Source: Schistocephalus solidus
Taxonomy: Eukaryota; Platyhelminthes; Cestoda; Diphyllobothriidea; Diphyllobothriidae
Length of the DNA: 64,000 bases
Assembly (NCBI GenBank): GCA_017591395.1
Contig: WEDG01002883.1
Span: forward strand, 62,001 to 126,000
Direction: 5' to 3'
Under the pieces are notes generated by a model that was not told where the DNA came from, did no database searches, and saw nothing but the letters and a program-made list of their open reading frames with translations. Positions 1 to 12,420 of this stretch are shown in pieces (position 1 is the first letter of the stretch; every line of letters begins with the position of its first letter). The position numbers and the translations under genes were made by a program.

Positions 1-1150
1 GGCGTCTAATGATGTGGATTGGCCGTGTTTGGGGATAAAGAGAATGTGTTATTCCTTTAACATACTAGGAAAGGTTTCACTTTCCAGAGCTAGACAGAAG
101 GGACGGGAAAATATAAGTAGTATCCGCCTTTATAATACTGATCGGTATGCCATCTGGTAGAGGACTATGTGATTGACGAAAACGTCGAATGGCTACGGTT
201 ACGTCCCAGAGGGTAAAAATCATGGTTTCGAGTACGGCACCGGGTACACCCTTGATCGTCGGAATGGTAGCGGTCAAATTTTCTATAAATTTTCTTGACA
301 AAGAGAAGTTAAAACTATCAGCCGTCAGCTTGCCATCAACTATAGGATTTCAAAGGGCGTCTCGAAGCCAGGGGTTTCGTATTTTTCTATGGATTCTTAC
401 TGTGCATGAAATTTTTTTGTGACATTTAACAAACGGTTTTCAAAATATTTGACCTCATCAGCTTGCCAATTTTTTTCGGACAGTCTCGTAGCCTGCTCAA
501 AGATACGGAAGATCAAGGGCAGAACCGAACTGTCGTTTTGCAGATGGAATTGACAAGATAGTTGACGTAACCTAATGCAAAAAGATAAAGAGAGATAAAC
601 CTCATCCGTGTCAATTATTATTTTCTTACGGGGAACAAAATTTAGAATTTAGAATTTATATTTGGTTAGCACCGGCAAGGCACTGTCTAAGCAAACATTA
701 GTAATGAAATAAAGTTATGACAATGTGTGCAGGTAAAATGTACAAATACATAACTTGTCCTGCTATGTCAACAGTTAGCGATGTTTTAAAATTAATGGTG
801 AACAAGAAAAAATAGGCAGTGAAAAAACTCCTACCATAAAAAAATGGAGGCAGAGTTCAATAAGCCTTCATTTTTGGATAGAAGGAAAGGAAAAAAAACT
901 GCTTAGGAAAAATGGTCGAGATGGTAGGTAGGGTAATACGGTAGTAGCATTTCAGAATGAGATAATGAAACGTCGAGGTGATTCGTTCTTGATCCTTGGG
1001 CGTGTGAAACAAAATCTCACGAAAATGCGTCCAATGAACTTAAAGTTCTCAGCATCTTCGGATCCATAATTTAATTCTGAGTGATGGTTTGGTATCCGAA
1101 GAAACGGTAGCATTTTAAGACTGTTGACCACCGAATGTGTACGTCCGAAT
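1..1150. other. No recognisable gene
   Basis: Both strands carry only short open frames without any family motif I recognise. The segment lies 3' (on the minus strand) of a decayed LINE and may include its 3' untranslated end, but no poly(A) or tandem 3' repeat marks the boundary. Confidence 0.4.
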
Positions 1151-1154
1151 GACG

Positions 1155-3500
1155 TCATCGTTTGGATGACTGGTGATATAAGGAGACATCATAGTTCATG
1201 GGCGACCCGAGGTAGCGAAAATATAGTTTCAAGAGGGTCACGTAATTTCCTGATGGTCCTTTCTCCGAGTCATGGAGAAAGCTAATGGGAAAAAATGAGG
1301 AAAATAAAAGGCTAATAGAATCAGTGTTAAGATAAATGTGCAGTCTTCGCTTGAATGCAGATAGACTAGTTAACGACCTAATTTCAATTGGCAAGTTATT
1401 CCAAAGAAAACTATACCTAGAAGCAAAGAAGAGAGCGTTTACACGTGGAGGATGCAGGGGAGGTATAATTAGTGCAGAATTTGTTATGTTATAAGAGAAA
1501 GACTAACGGGGGTAATAACAGAAAGCTTGGGGAGGTTGAACTGTTATTTGGTCGGAAGGAGACAAAAGCCTGCTTCAAGTCTCCTGACCCAAAGAAATTT
1601 TAGCTTCATTAGCTGGCATCTTGTTGAGTAGGAAGTAGTTGAAAAGAGTCGGAAATAGGAGTTTTTTTGTGAAATGTCTTTGGACATTTTTCAATTTTTG
1701 AACAGCTAGATTCGTTCATTAAACCGAAGAAAGGACAGCAAAATTCACGAATGGGAAGTACAAACATACGATAAAAGTCTTAATTTAATTTCGGGACGGT
1801 GAGAATTATAAGAAATAAAGCCGCAAAGCTGAGCAGCTTTGGCCATAATTCTATCGGCATGAGGCGAAAAGATCTAATTTATTGGTGTAGCTTAAGCCCA
1901 AGTCCTTGATGGAGGAACATTCAATCATAGGGCAACCTTCAAAAATAAGAGGTTGTGGCAGCCTTACAGGCCCAAAACTCATGTAGCGACACTTAGTAGG
2001 TGAGCACTCCATTAGCCATGTGGAGCTCCAGGCCGAAAGAGCGTCTAAGTCTGAATGAATTTGTTCTAGGCACCGTTCGGTCGTAGAGTTAGAGAAGGAA
2101 TACACGCATTTGAGGTCATCAGCATAAATAAAAGATTGAGAATGTTTAACTATCGATGAAATATCATTTATATACAGTAAGAACAACAAAGGACCTAATA
2201 CGGTACCTTGAAGGATACCACTAACAATCGCGGTAGCACTTGAGTATGAGGACCCAACTAAAACGTTTTGCTTTCGATCATTTTGGTATGATCTAATAAA
2301 TTCAGTAAGGGGACTACGAAATCCTATAGCTTCTAGTTTAGCTAGAAGTCGTTTATGAGGCACTTTATCGAATGCCTTACTAAGATCAAAATAGATAACT
2401 ACCACAGAGAGATGATCATTACGAAGAGAGGTTAGAAGATTTAGAAAAGACATGTGGCAGGTTTCACAAGAGCGGTCCGGTAAGAAGCCGTGTTGGGAAA
2501 AGTTGATAATTTGATTGCTTATGCAAAAATCCGTGATTTGTTTTGCAATTAGTTTTTCAAAAAGTTAAGCAAGAGAGGGCGTTTTATGAACACCGCGATA
2601 GTTATGAATGTCCGAGCGGGAACCAGATTTAAAAACTGGTATTATAATAGAAGTTTTTCAAGTAATCGGGGAAGAAACCATTTTCGAGAAATACTGAGAA
2701 TAACTTGCTTAGTAAAGGTGGAAAATCCCTTAACTGTTTAATAAGTGAGTTTGGAATGTTATCAGTTCCAACCGAATGGGAATTTTTTAGGTGAGCTATT
2801 TCCTTTTGAATACATGAAGGCGAGAAATTAATGGTTGTTAGAAGCGAATTTGAAAGCAGAGAGAATTGTGGGAGTGGGGCTAGTTTCAGTGGTAGTGGTT
2901 TGCAAAAAACGAAGTTAACAACTCTGCTTTGCCCAAATCGTCTGTAACAAATTATTTGTTACAGTCGAGTAAGGGCGGAGTTACATTCAGACACTTAGCC
3001 GATGACCGAACATGGAAGATATGAGCAACAGATTTGGATGAATTGGCATCACTTAGTGCTCGAGACTCCCTACGCTTATCTCGCGCGAGCCTTATTCTCG
3101 ATGCTAATTCAAATATTTGTGCAAACGAACTGACAAAGAGCTTTTAGATGAATCTTTAAGTTGTTTTCGTAATTTTTTAAGTCTGTTCTGGAGAAAAAGC
3201 GGAACAGTAGAAGAAGCTGAATGTGAATTAAAAATCTTAAACGGGATAAAAGCCTGGATTTTTTCTGTGAGTCTCTGCAATAGCTCACGGAAAAGCGTGG
3301 ATCGTTGATTGCGAATATGCTATGCCAATCTAGATTGCTTACGAAATTATTTATCATTTCATGGTTTGTGTTAGCAAAGTCGAGGTTATTGCATTTAACC
3401 TCAGGCTTCGTAAGAAGGGGGACTGGAAAACATTAGTGAATTATTGCGTGATCACTTGTGAAAAAATCATGATGAAAATTCATAAAGAGAGGGTGGACAT
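1155..3500 (-). mobile_element. CR1/Jockey-type LINE, reverse transcriptase half (element A)
   Basis: Read on the minus strand, this is the reverse transcriptase half of a non-LTR retrotransposon. The best preserved part is 1851-2453: it shows the palm motif A (YFDLSKAFDKVPH), the GILQGTVLGPLLF motif B, and the catalytic FIYADD box (motif C). Upstream (3.5 to 2.46 kb) the N-terminal RT and linker are broken by several stops and frameshifts. Downstream, around 1310-1394, the phrase NLPIEIRSLTSLSAFKRRLHIYL matches the usual C-terminal end of this class, so the RT continues in shifted frames to about 1.3 kb. The element is dead. Its YADD box and sequence differ from the FTDD elements at 6.8-8.2 and 10.6-12 kb, so it is a separate family. 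Confidence 0.85.
1851..2453 (-). pseudogene. Reverse transcriptase fragment of element A
   Basis: About 200 codons remain open. Motifs, in order: YFDLSKAFDK (first catalytic Asp), SGILQGTVLGPLLFLLYIND (template grip), IYADDLK (the Asp pair). It then runs into the thumb region SAWSSTWLMECSPTKCRYMSFG. A full LINE RT would be several hundred residues; the N-terminal fingers and the C-terminus lie in other frames on either side. It would have synthesised cDNA by target-primed reverse transcription, but it cannot act as it stands. Confidence 0.88.
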
Positions 3501-3512
3501 CATTTGTAAAAA

Positions 3513-3975
3513 TTAATCTAAAATGTTGTCATTTCTAGTAACTGATCTGACCAGCTGGGACATGTTTGAAAAGTTAATAGTATCAGCCAATTTCTGATGT
3601 TTAGGCGGAGAGGAATTTGTCTGCCAGTCAATGTCTGGCAGATTGAAATCGCCTACGATTATTTTGACATCAAATTGAGTGTCTGCAACTTTTTCAAATA
3701 GTTCACAGAGCTTGCTTTCATTGCCAGAATAACACGGAGGATTATAGGCACAGCCAATTAACGCTTTTTTATTGTGCGGGAGGATGACTGAAGCAAAGCA
3801 TACATTTCCAGAAAAGGATGAAATGCTCAGCTGAAAAGGGAAATGTACAAAGGATGACTTAATATAAAGGGAAATAGGTGGATCCCAAATTTCGTAGAGC
3901 ATACTGGTACAGACATTCACATCCTGACATAGAAAGAAATCAGACCAGTGGTGGGAATTTAGATGTACCGATAAT
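3513..3975 (-). pseudogene. APE-type endonuclease fragment (element A)
   Basis: Minus-strand open frame with the hallmarks of the LINE apurinic-type endonuclease: IGCAYNPPCYS, then IIVGDFNLPDIDW (catalytic GDFN Asp and Asn), then a segment leading into the ...NDNILD block, where the frame stops before the SDH motif. This domain nicks target DNA to prime reverse transcription. It lies directly 5' of the RT remains, in the usual EN-RT order. Confidence 0.82.
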
Positions 3976-4560
3976 TCCATCGAAAGTGCTGATTGGAAAT
4001 CAAAGAAGATGCTGTCTTTTTGGAAAACGTTTCATCAGTTTCGAATAGTAGTGTAGAAACAATGGTTTTGTTGTCTGAACTACCAAGTGGGCCTAACGAT
4101 GACACTATTAAAGTCAGACAACCTCTGCAGAAGATTAGATCAAGTATGCTTGATCCTCGGGTAGGGTATTTGGCAACCAGATTCCACATGCCGCTATCTA
4201 TGGCATGGAGTAAGTCCTCGAACTTTATAGGCCGGAAGGTTGAAATCACCTGCTATCAAGCAATACTTAAATTTAAATCAGGCGTGGTGGGAAAGGCTTG
4301 TGAGAGATAAAGATTGTAATCCTTATTGACATTGGGTGGGCGATAGACACAACCAACTAGTAAATAATTATTATTTTTAAGGCAATTCGAAGCCAACAGC
4401 TCTCTTCAACTTCGGTAAATTGCGAGTAGTATAGATACAGCTTCTTCCACCACGGCTGTCGTGACGATCATTTCAAATAAAATTGTAATCTAAAAGAGAG
4501 ATTTCGGAATCGGCTACGGAAGGTGTTACCCATGTTTCAGTTACTATAACAATATCTGGA
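3976..4560 (-). pseudogene. Second APE-type endonuclease fragment (element B)
   Basis: A second endonuclease copy lies just upstream on the minus strand. It retains an AGDFNLP motif near 4.23 kb, then NLVAKYPTRGSSILDLIF, and then LGSSDNKTIV, where the usual SDH has become SDN (loss of the catalytic histidine). It runs straight into the N-terminal part of the endonuclease of element A, so two related elements are joined head to tail, or one is nested in the other. The frame is broken at several places. Confidence 0.7.
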
Positions 4561-4599
4561 CAGTGGACGAAGACCACAGTCTGAAGAAAGGGCATTTTA

Positions 4600-5910
4600 T
4601 TGAGCAAGGATCTGGCATTTAACACGAACAGTTTAAGTGGGTAAGCTGGTTATTTTTGGGGGAGGGCAGCTAAGTCATCCAGTGGTTGACGGGCCACTGA
4701 ACATAGGGAGCGGGTGTTCACGCCCAGTTCTGGAAAATAGTTTGTGGAATAGCAAGCGCCTGATGTGGGTAAAGTGAAGTAATATATGAGGTGGAAATGG
4801 TGGACAGGCGAATTGAGCACTACCGCTAGCTATTGGGGCTTATCCGGGAAACCCATGGGCAGGATACTGCACAGTATTTCTATTCAAATGACACAGAGGG
4901 TCAGGTGAGGCTAGTAGTCCAGCAGGCCCTGTCGTATTAGGAGATAACTCGGAAAACGACAGTGGAGGGAGTGGGCTGTAGTGGTAGGGGGGTGGGCAAT
5001 GCTGCGCATTTAACAGAAGCGTCATTATTGAACCAGAATGCTGTCATGTTTGGTTTAGCAGCCTCAGTATTGAGTATGGGCGGTAGTTGGAAATTCGAAG
5101 TAGTTTGGTTGGGGTGTTTTGGGGAGAAATAGGCAATCGTAAAGAAGTATTTTTCGTTGAGATGCTAGATTTTGTCGACTTTCGAGTGTCCAAGACTTCA
5201 GTCGGATTTGTCTTTGAGCTAAAGATCTGCGTTGGTTTACCAGGAGTTACTGGTGAACTTGGTATGGGTGTGGTAATAAGAGAATGTATGTTGTCTTGAT
5301 GTCCCATAAGATCAATCAAAGTCAATTTCCGTACAGCATCAGGTAGAAATTCAGACGGAGAGGCTGTAGATGATATTGAATGCGACTTGTTTGACATGGC
5401 AACAAGAGTAGTCATTTCTGTGTTGCTGGTCGACAGTTTAAAATTTTTAGTTTTCTCTGCAATGCGGTGAGGTCAAGGGAACTGAGCAATGCTAATTCTG
5501 ATAGAATTCTCTACTAATCTCCTTCTTAGACAGTATGAAGTCAACTTCTATCAAGGAAAAAAGAGTGAATAATTTTGGGCCATTACGACTGAGCGAGCGT
5601 AGTCGCGTAGCGTGCGAGCCTCTGAATCCCGGGATTCAGCTTAGCAGAAACAAACACGGACCATCTATAGTGGTATGTGATTAGGAATATTAGGCAACAT
5701 AAAATTATGCATGCGTTTTATCCGCTCTACAGTTTTGGAGCCAATTACTTCAATGACTTGAAAGGCCTGCTGGATAACTGTGTCGGAGGTTCTAGTCATA
5801 GTTGCATGTAGCAGGATATCCATTATTTCGTCCGACGAAGACCGATTATTGCAGGACGAGGTGTACGCTTGAGCGACCAGAGAATCATGAGGTTTAAGGT
5901 AAACCAAATG
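4600..5910 (-). other. Possible ORF1 / 5' region of elements A/B
   Basis: Minus-strand open stretches at 5044-5415 (Ser/Thr/Pro-rich) and 5665-5907 lie 5' of the endonuclease fragments, where ORF1 is expected. No RRM, zinc knuckle or esterase motif is visible. The assignment rests on position only. Confidence 0.35.
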
Positions 5911-6222
5911 AATTTTAGAAAGTTATAATATCTGGAGAAGATTGCAAAGTCTCGCAAACGCCAGATATATCTCCCATTACTCTTTTACTCAAGGATGGAG
6001 GAGGGCTGCAACCTTAAGTGTTTTTGCAAGTTGCTTCCAGGATATCGTAAATTACTAGACAGAATATTGGTTTAATTAAGGGAGAAAATGAATTTATAAT
6101 TTACAACATTATGCTTAACAAGGTTAATACTGCAGCTACTTTCCTACAGTAAATAGAAAACGATTAGCTGGGCATGGATTCAAATTGCGATTGCGCGAAG
6201 TGCAACTAATTTATCAAACTGC
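5911..6222. other. No recognisable gene
   Basis: No motif or repeat stands out between the possible ORF1 remains and the next LINE fragment. Confidence 0.35.
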
Positions 6223-6737
6223 TTATTTGGGCCGGCAGAAATAATGAAGGGCAGTAAGAAGGAATTTTTTAAACTGAGAATTAAAAGAAAGTTCGCTGTT
6301 ACGGTTACCGCGTAGTGGCCTGTAATTGAGAGGAAACAAATCAAGTTCAGTCAGTCTTGCTTCACAAGGCAGGTGACTAAGGTTATTATTAACCATCTTT
6401 TTAGCCCTTGCCTGCACTCGTTTCAACTGTAGATAATCTTTTTTAAACCATGGACACCAGGCCTGGATGGCATACGCAAAGTGAGATTGAACAAATGCCA
6501 CTAGGTTTTTCGAAATAGTTACTTATCAATTTGTATAAATCCACGTCTGAGTGCATATAAGACTTGTGTCACGCGTTTAGCTGCCTTTAAACACAGCGAA
6601 GATGGTTTGAGTGAGGAGTTTAGTAGAACACAGAGGTTCTTCTTTTTCTCGACAATTGAAAGGGACTGCCCATCGAGAAGGTAGTCGTAGAAATCATCCT
6701 CCTCACTGCTCCTTCTGGTACGGAGTCTTATGACCAC
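6223..6737 (-). mobile_element. LINE reverse transcriptase C-terminal fragment
   Basis: Two adjacent minus-strand pieces in different frames. The first (6519-6737) has LDGQSLSIVEKKKNLCVLL, the 'DLGV' block after the RT palm. The second (6223-6501) has FAYAIQAWCPWFKKDYLQLKRVQ and LDLFPLNYRPLRG, the conserved thumb and C-terminal signature (AxQAWxPW, RVQ, LFxLxYRxLRG) of CR1/Jockey-type elements. The palm is missing. Confidence 0.8.
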
Positions 6738-6769
6738 ACACTATCCAACGTTAAAATATAAGATGTAAG

Positions 6770-8240
6770 TACCCGGATCCGGACAAAATACAGGCAAAAG
6801 TAATGAAAGAGCTTACTTATGAACTCTCTGGACCACTTTTGCATATTTTACAAATATCCGTTGATCGCGTATCTCTCCTCTGATAGTAAGGTTGGCAAAT
6901 ATCTACCCCATTCACAAGGATGGGTTCAGAATAAGCGCTAACAACGATCGATCATCGAGCTTAACATGCATTTTTGCAAAGTTTTGGAATTAATAGTCAC
7001 ATAAGCTACCAGGATGTTTTTCGAAGAAGAAGACTTCCTTGACAGTAACTTACATGGATTTCGACGAAACCGCTCATGTTTGACCAATCTGCTCGTTTTG
7101 AAGGAACTATGGTTCATGTAGTTAGATGAAGGCGCAAGCGTCGATGTTGTCTACACTGACTTCAAGAAAACTTTTGAGAACTTTACACATCGCTGGTTAC
7201 TATATAGCTTCAGATAATATAGGATTACGAAACGTACTAAATTGGATAGAGGACATATTGGCCGATCGCATTCCGTATGCATTGGCAATGCGAAATTAAT
7301 TTTGGTGCCGTTTGTCAGCGGTGTACCTAGGGATCTATTTTTGGGCCTTTACGGTTCTTAACCTTCGTCAATGATTATATAAATGAACGAGACTAAACGA
7401 ATTGAGGTTTACAGATGACACCAAAATATGACAAATGATCAAATGCGGTAATGAGGAACACAATTTGCAAGAAGTATTTGCCTGCCTACGTGAATGGTTT
7501 GATAAATGGTTGCTGGAGCTTAAGTTTGAAACGTGTGGCACCATGCAACTCTAAAGGAAGAAGGTGAAACCAAGGGTCGTTTCACACCCATAATGCCCTG
7601 ACAGAAGCTGTCTGTTGAATGTAAGTGAATATAAGGACTTAGGAAGCATATTTTTCACTTCTGAAGTCCTCATTTAAATGCCCTAGGGTGGCAACACGGG
7701 TAACCAATGTTTTCTTTACCATTAAAACAGTTTCCATGGACGTCAATAAGGAAGTATTCAGAAAATTGTACGGAACATTTATTCGTTAGCAACTGGAATA
7801 TCGTGACCACGGCTGAAAAAGAGATTATAAGCTGCTGGAAAGGCTTTAAATGGAGGCGAAAAAGTCGTAAAGGATCTAAAGTCCTTTTCATTCAAATGCA
7901 GACTTCTGCGTTTAAGCTTTTCCCCTTGAGTAAAGATGATCCTAGGTAATCTATACAGACGTAACGACTCGTGAGTAACCGGGACTGTGCCCTGCGCTTT
8001 AATACTTTCTTCTCACTGGCGACAACAACAACAACTAACCTGCCGGAAACTTCTCTTTGACTTCGAGAAACCTTTTCCCCATAGATTTTCTTCGGCACTT
8101 GTTTTCGCAGCAAGTTTTCGGGGTCTGTAACGGGCTTCCGAAGGACGTTATAATGGCGGATGTGAAAGAGGGCTTCAAACATAAAGTCGATATAACTTTA
8201 CTTAAAGGATACTGTTCAATCACACAGGAGAGCACTGTTA
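6770..8240 (+). mobile_element. Heavily decayed CR1-type LINE, plus strand
   Basis: In three shifting frames the plus strand keeps a colinear RT: DKIQAKVMKELTYELSGPL (6.78 kb), FRRNRSCLTNLL (7.06 kb), VVYTDFKKTFE motif A (7.15 kb), SGVPRD..LG motif B (7.32 kb), LRFTDDTKI motif C (7.4 kb), the RVATRVTNVFFTIK thumb block (7.69 kb) and a C-terminal LFSQQVFGVCNGLPKDVIMA block (8.1 kb). Dozens of stops show great age. The order and wording match the minus-strand copy at 10.56-12.0 kb, including the unusual FTDD box, so both belong to one family in opposite orientations. Confidence 0.8.
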
Positions 8241-9416
8241 AACCAAATCCGCACTTTGTTCATGCCTACACATGCCACTAATAAATAATATTTCACATAG
8301 TACTTCTCGACCCTTCAGGATGCATGAGCTTTAGTCCCTTGTTACAAAAATATTTATCAAAGCTCAAAAATGACTCCCTGCTTTATACTATCATGTTTAT
8401 TTCAAATTGAAGATGGTAGGTACCGATTTAATAGGGCCTTCTAAGGCAATTCATATTACCATGAAACACTAAACTAGTTAAGAAGTACATTATAAAATGC
8501 ACGTCCACTCCAGCATACTGTACTAGGTGACTTATGGACTGCCTTCTTACGACATCTTACGGCATCAGATTTGTGGTCTTTCACACGCATAGAAGTGTTT
8601 ACACTTCGAAATCTGGAAATACAGTGCCATAGTTTACTGGAGTTTCGAAGATGCTTTTAGACAGTCGCCGAAGTGCAGGACCCCTTACTTGGATACCGTA
8701 AACTGTAGAAGTCATCTTTTAGACCAACCGCTCAGTTTTCGGTGCTCGATTTTAATTAATGTGGCTATTGGTGTTCATTCTTCTTTCAGAAAATTGAATG
8801 AAGGTAAAGTTTATGCGTCGTGTTTTGTTATTTATGTAAGCTCCCAAGTAACACCCACGCTAGTCAATCTACGGAAAACTTCAAAAATAAAAATACACAG
8901 GACTTCAAGAGTCCACACCCGTGGTCATATAGCGTCTCAGAGAGCGGTTGTATGTTGGGATGTAGTGGTGTCTAGTTAGGGATTCCACAGTGAACATTTA
9001 GTCGAGTTACTTGTATTTGAGGGAGATAGACTTACGCCTTAGAGCTCCCTATGTAGTACAAACAAATTGTAAGAGTAAGCATCAGTGAACATAAATACAG
9101 CGTCAAGTAAATGCTGACGTATGTTTTTTAATTCAGTATAAGTCAGTATGTATAAGGCAAAAAGGCCGAGCCTTTTAAACCCTTATTTACAGACATTTGC
9201 TATCACGCTTCGCCAGTGAAAGTTGCGTTTTGAACATCAAAACCACTTTGTTTAATGGTAGTTTTGATGTATATCACACAACCACCGCTTCGTTTATTAA
9301 TGCAGTATTCAATACAAGTCAGCATATATAAGCGAGATGGATAGAGCCCTTGAAAACCCTATTAACAAACAGATGCTATGAAAAATGTTTATTTAAAATG
9401 GGGATGTGGTTATAGT
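8241..9416. repeat. Unassigned sequence with a local duplication
   Basis: No gene is recognised. A short direct duplication is visible: the segment starting near 9131 (TTCAGTATAAGTCAGTATGT, ending near TTTGCTAT) recurs diverged near 9308 (TTCAATACAAGTCAGCATAT, ending near ATGCTATG), about 177 bases apart. Confidence 0.45.
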
Positions 9417-9660
9417 CTATCTGTCATTGATATTAACTAAAGCTATGTCAATCAAGTAAAAATGCATCAAGTATTCTTTTAAATATCGCAACGCTCTCAG
9501 CCAGGATAACCGAAGCAGGCAGTTTGTTCCACCGAGTACCCGGTGCGCAAGGAAGCTGGCTCGAACTTCAACTTTGGCGTAGTTCATCTTTCGTTTGTAT
9601 TGATGACCTCGGATATTTGTCGTGTTTGCCAAGTAAAAAATTGGCTATTTAAAGGGCACC
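9417..9660 (-). mobile_element. LINE C-terminal fragment
   Basis: Minus-strand open frame with NIRGHQYKRKM, VRASFLAHRV and YLIDIAL. This is the C-terminal tail pattern (LRGH..K.R...R..FF..RV...WN.LP) of the CR1-type elements found elsewhere in this window, truncated at its 5' side. Confidence 0.65.
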
Positions 9661-10550
9661 GTCAACTCCTCTGACAGGTTTGAAGACCAATATCATATTC
9701 TATATGTATTGCCTGCAAATAGGTTAAAAATAAGTTTATCGATAGGGCACTTATTTGGTGCCATTAAATCGTTAGAACACAGGAAAAACGTAAAACAAAC
9801 TCTTCTTTTCCGTAACCACTTGCTTTGTTTTGATTGTGTGTTTAAATAGCAGTGTTCGAAATGAGAAGTTTGTTTAAAGTAAAAAAACCTGCCTTCCAAG
9901 GTTTAGAAATAGCAAAATTTAAAAATAAATCAGCTTTACAGAATGGGGAGGTATGTATATGGGTAAGAATTGTTAGGGTCAAGCATATTCTGTTATGGAC
10001 TTTCGAGAGTATTCACCGAACAGAGGTAGCAACGTATGTAGTCGCTTCGAAGGGATAGTCACTTCCAATCAGATGTGAGTGCAGTTAATTCTGGTGTGGT
10101 GTCTGTCGATTAATTAGATCTAGTTGAACTGATCTCTTAAAAAGGTGGAAATGGATTAGGAGCAAGAAAGATTTAACATTAAGAAACGTTCAATGCTGTC
10201 CTACAGTCGTCATATTTAGTTTAGTCTATTAAGGGAAAGATAGGCAAACGCCTTTGCACTCCATCTTCGCTACAGGATGGCTAAAAAGGCACTGACACAT
10301 CAGGAAAATTCAAAAAAAGATAGTTTACGTAATAGCGTGCAAAAAATAAGCAGCCATTGGCTATTCAAAAAGAGTAAACATAAACATGAACTCATATATG
10401 ATGAGTAGTATAAGTATATGTTATTGTGCTTAACAAGAATCTCGTAATTAAGGCATATGTAATGAGTTTGAGATAATAATTAATGCTATAAAAATGGAAC
10501 CACAATAGAGGGCGTAGTATTGTCATAATAAGAATGTGATTCAACTGGGA
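9661..10550. other. No recognisable gene
   Basis: Only short open frames with no family motif. AT-rich sequence between two LINE remnants. Confidence 0.35.
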
Positions 10551-10555
10551 CGTGA

Positions 10556-11027
10556 CTAAGAAGATCTGGTGGTATTATAGTGGGCAGTGCTATACTTGTC
10601 CAGTTTTTTCTTAAAAAGATCAACGGAAGTAGCTATAACAACATCCAGATGCAGAGCATTCCAAGCGTCGACCACCCTCTTGGAGAAGAACTTTCGTGTG
10701 TTCAGTCTGGCTCCAATCACACGTATTTGGAGTGGATGACCTCTCAAGTTCGTGCTTGTTGCTAACAGGTAAAAGGCAGCAATCCTGACCACACATGATA
10801 CGGAATGTTTGTATCAGGTCACCTCGCAGCTGTCTGTAACTCAAGGAAAAGAGATCAAGGTTACCTAATCCGGTTTCATAGGGTAATGAGCCCTGTCCAG
10901 TCACAAGTTTGATTGCACGCCTTTGAACCTTTTCGAGGATATTGAGGTCCTTCGCGGTCCAGGGTCTCCAAGCTTGGACAGCGAAGTCCAGTTTACGGCC
11001 GCACAAAATTTCGAAAGACTTCATCAA
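10556..11027 (-). pseudogene. Element C: RT C-terminal region
   Basis: Two overlapping frames give FAVQAWRPWTAKDLNILEKVQ, SLPYETGLGNLDLFSLSYRQ, then NLRGHPLQIRV and FFSKRVVDAWNALHLDVVIA. This is the typical end of CR1-like polyproteins. One frameshift near 10.78 kb separates the two halves. Confidence 0.8.
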
Positions 11028-11115
11028 AGCCTGAGAAAGCCCGCTTGATATGGTACAGCGCTGACATCGAAGACTTAGTTACCTTTAAACAATGCAGTGG
11101 GGGTTTAAGCGAGGT

Positions 11116-12023
11116 CTAGGTCCACACTCCCAAGTCCCTCTGCGCGTCAACTTCTTGCAATGGTATACTATTCAGGCAGTAATCCATGAGATTTGGAGAG
11201 TTAGTTCTACCGACTCGTAAAATAGTGCATTTGTTCCCATTGAATGGCAAAAGCCAGTCCTTCGACACTTGTTGAAGTCCGTTTAGGTTTTCCTGCAACT
11301 GCTTTACGTCAGCTGCAGTTCGGACGACCCTCCATAGCTTAATATCATCCGTAAACATGGTGTCGTCACAATCCAGTTAAGTGACGCAGTCGTTGATGTA
11401 CAAAATGAACAGGGAAGGGCTACGGACGGAGCCCGGGGAACACCACTTTCAACCGTAACCTCCGCCGAATGCTGGTTACTGACATGGAAGATTTGAGAGT
11501 GGCCAAATAAGAAGCTTTGGATCCATTTCAGGCGATTAACCCTTATGCATGTTCGGTTGAGGTTGTGTAGGCGTCGCTGGTGTTGGATACTATCAAATAC
11601 CTTTTTAAAGTCAAGGTAGACTACGCGCAGCGCGTTGCATTCATCAACTGATAGAGTCCAATGTTCCAAACAATAGAGCAAGTTCGTTACGCAAGACCTG
11701 CTACGCCGGAATCTATACTGTGCATCGGTTAATAATTGATACTTCCCTAAGAATTGCATTAGCTCTCGCTTTATTATTTTTTCCATGCCTTTACAGCAGA
11801 TCGAGGTGAGGCTAATTGGTCTGTTATTATTTGCGGAGACTTTGCTGGCACCTTTATATAGTGGTGTGATTCGTGCAGATTCCCAGTCAGCAAGTAACCT
11901 GCCGGCTTCGAACGAGCTTTGGAAAAGCATTGACAACGGTTTGGCCAATTCCGCAGCGAGTTCCTTTAGTAACTTTGGCAGTATATCATCTGGGCCCGGT
12001 GATTTAAACTCATTTAGAGCCAA
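11116..12023 (-). pseudogene. Element C: reverse transcriptase
   Basis: The main open part (11304-12023) runs from EFKSPGPDDILPKLLKELA through ARITPLYKGASKVSANNNRP and YLDFKKVFDSIQHQ (motif A Asp) to TVESGVP (motif B), where the frame is lost. The next frame (11116-11358) resumes with MFTDDIKLWR (motif C), then LQQVSKDWLLPFNGNKC and the DLGVW block. The catalytic pair is present but preceded by Thr rather than the usual Ala (FTDD, not FADD). Confidence 0.87.
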
Positions 12024-12420
12024 CAGCTCTTTATAAACATTTGCTTCGTAAAAAGATAAAGCTTTTTTTTATTGGACCTTAATCTAAGTCGTAGTCAGGA
12101 AAAGTTAATGCACTTTCGCTCGTAAATATGGATTAAATGAATTCTGAAAGGTGCTCCACTTTTTCTCCATCCTCACTTATCTCTAGGTTTTGACTAATCT
12201 TCAGTAAAAGAACGGGGTCCCTTTTATGCGTGCTCCTTCTAATGAAGTTGTAGAAAAAATGTGGATTTTTCGCTGTATAGTTCAACAGGTCTTTTTCTAA
12301 GTCTTATCGTGTCCTGTGGATAAGCCGTTTAATTTTGTTCCTTTGTGCCTTGTTTGCGTTTATGGACACAGGATTCTCATCAGCGAGTGATTTCTTCCAC
12401 AACCTCCGCTTTTTATTCAC

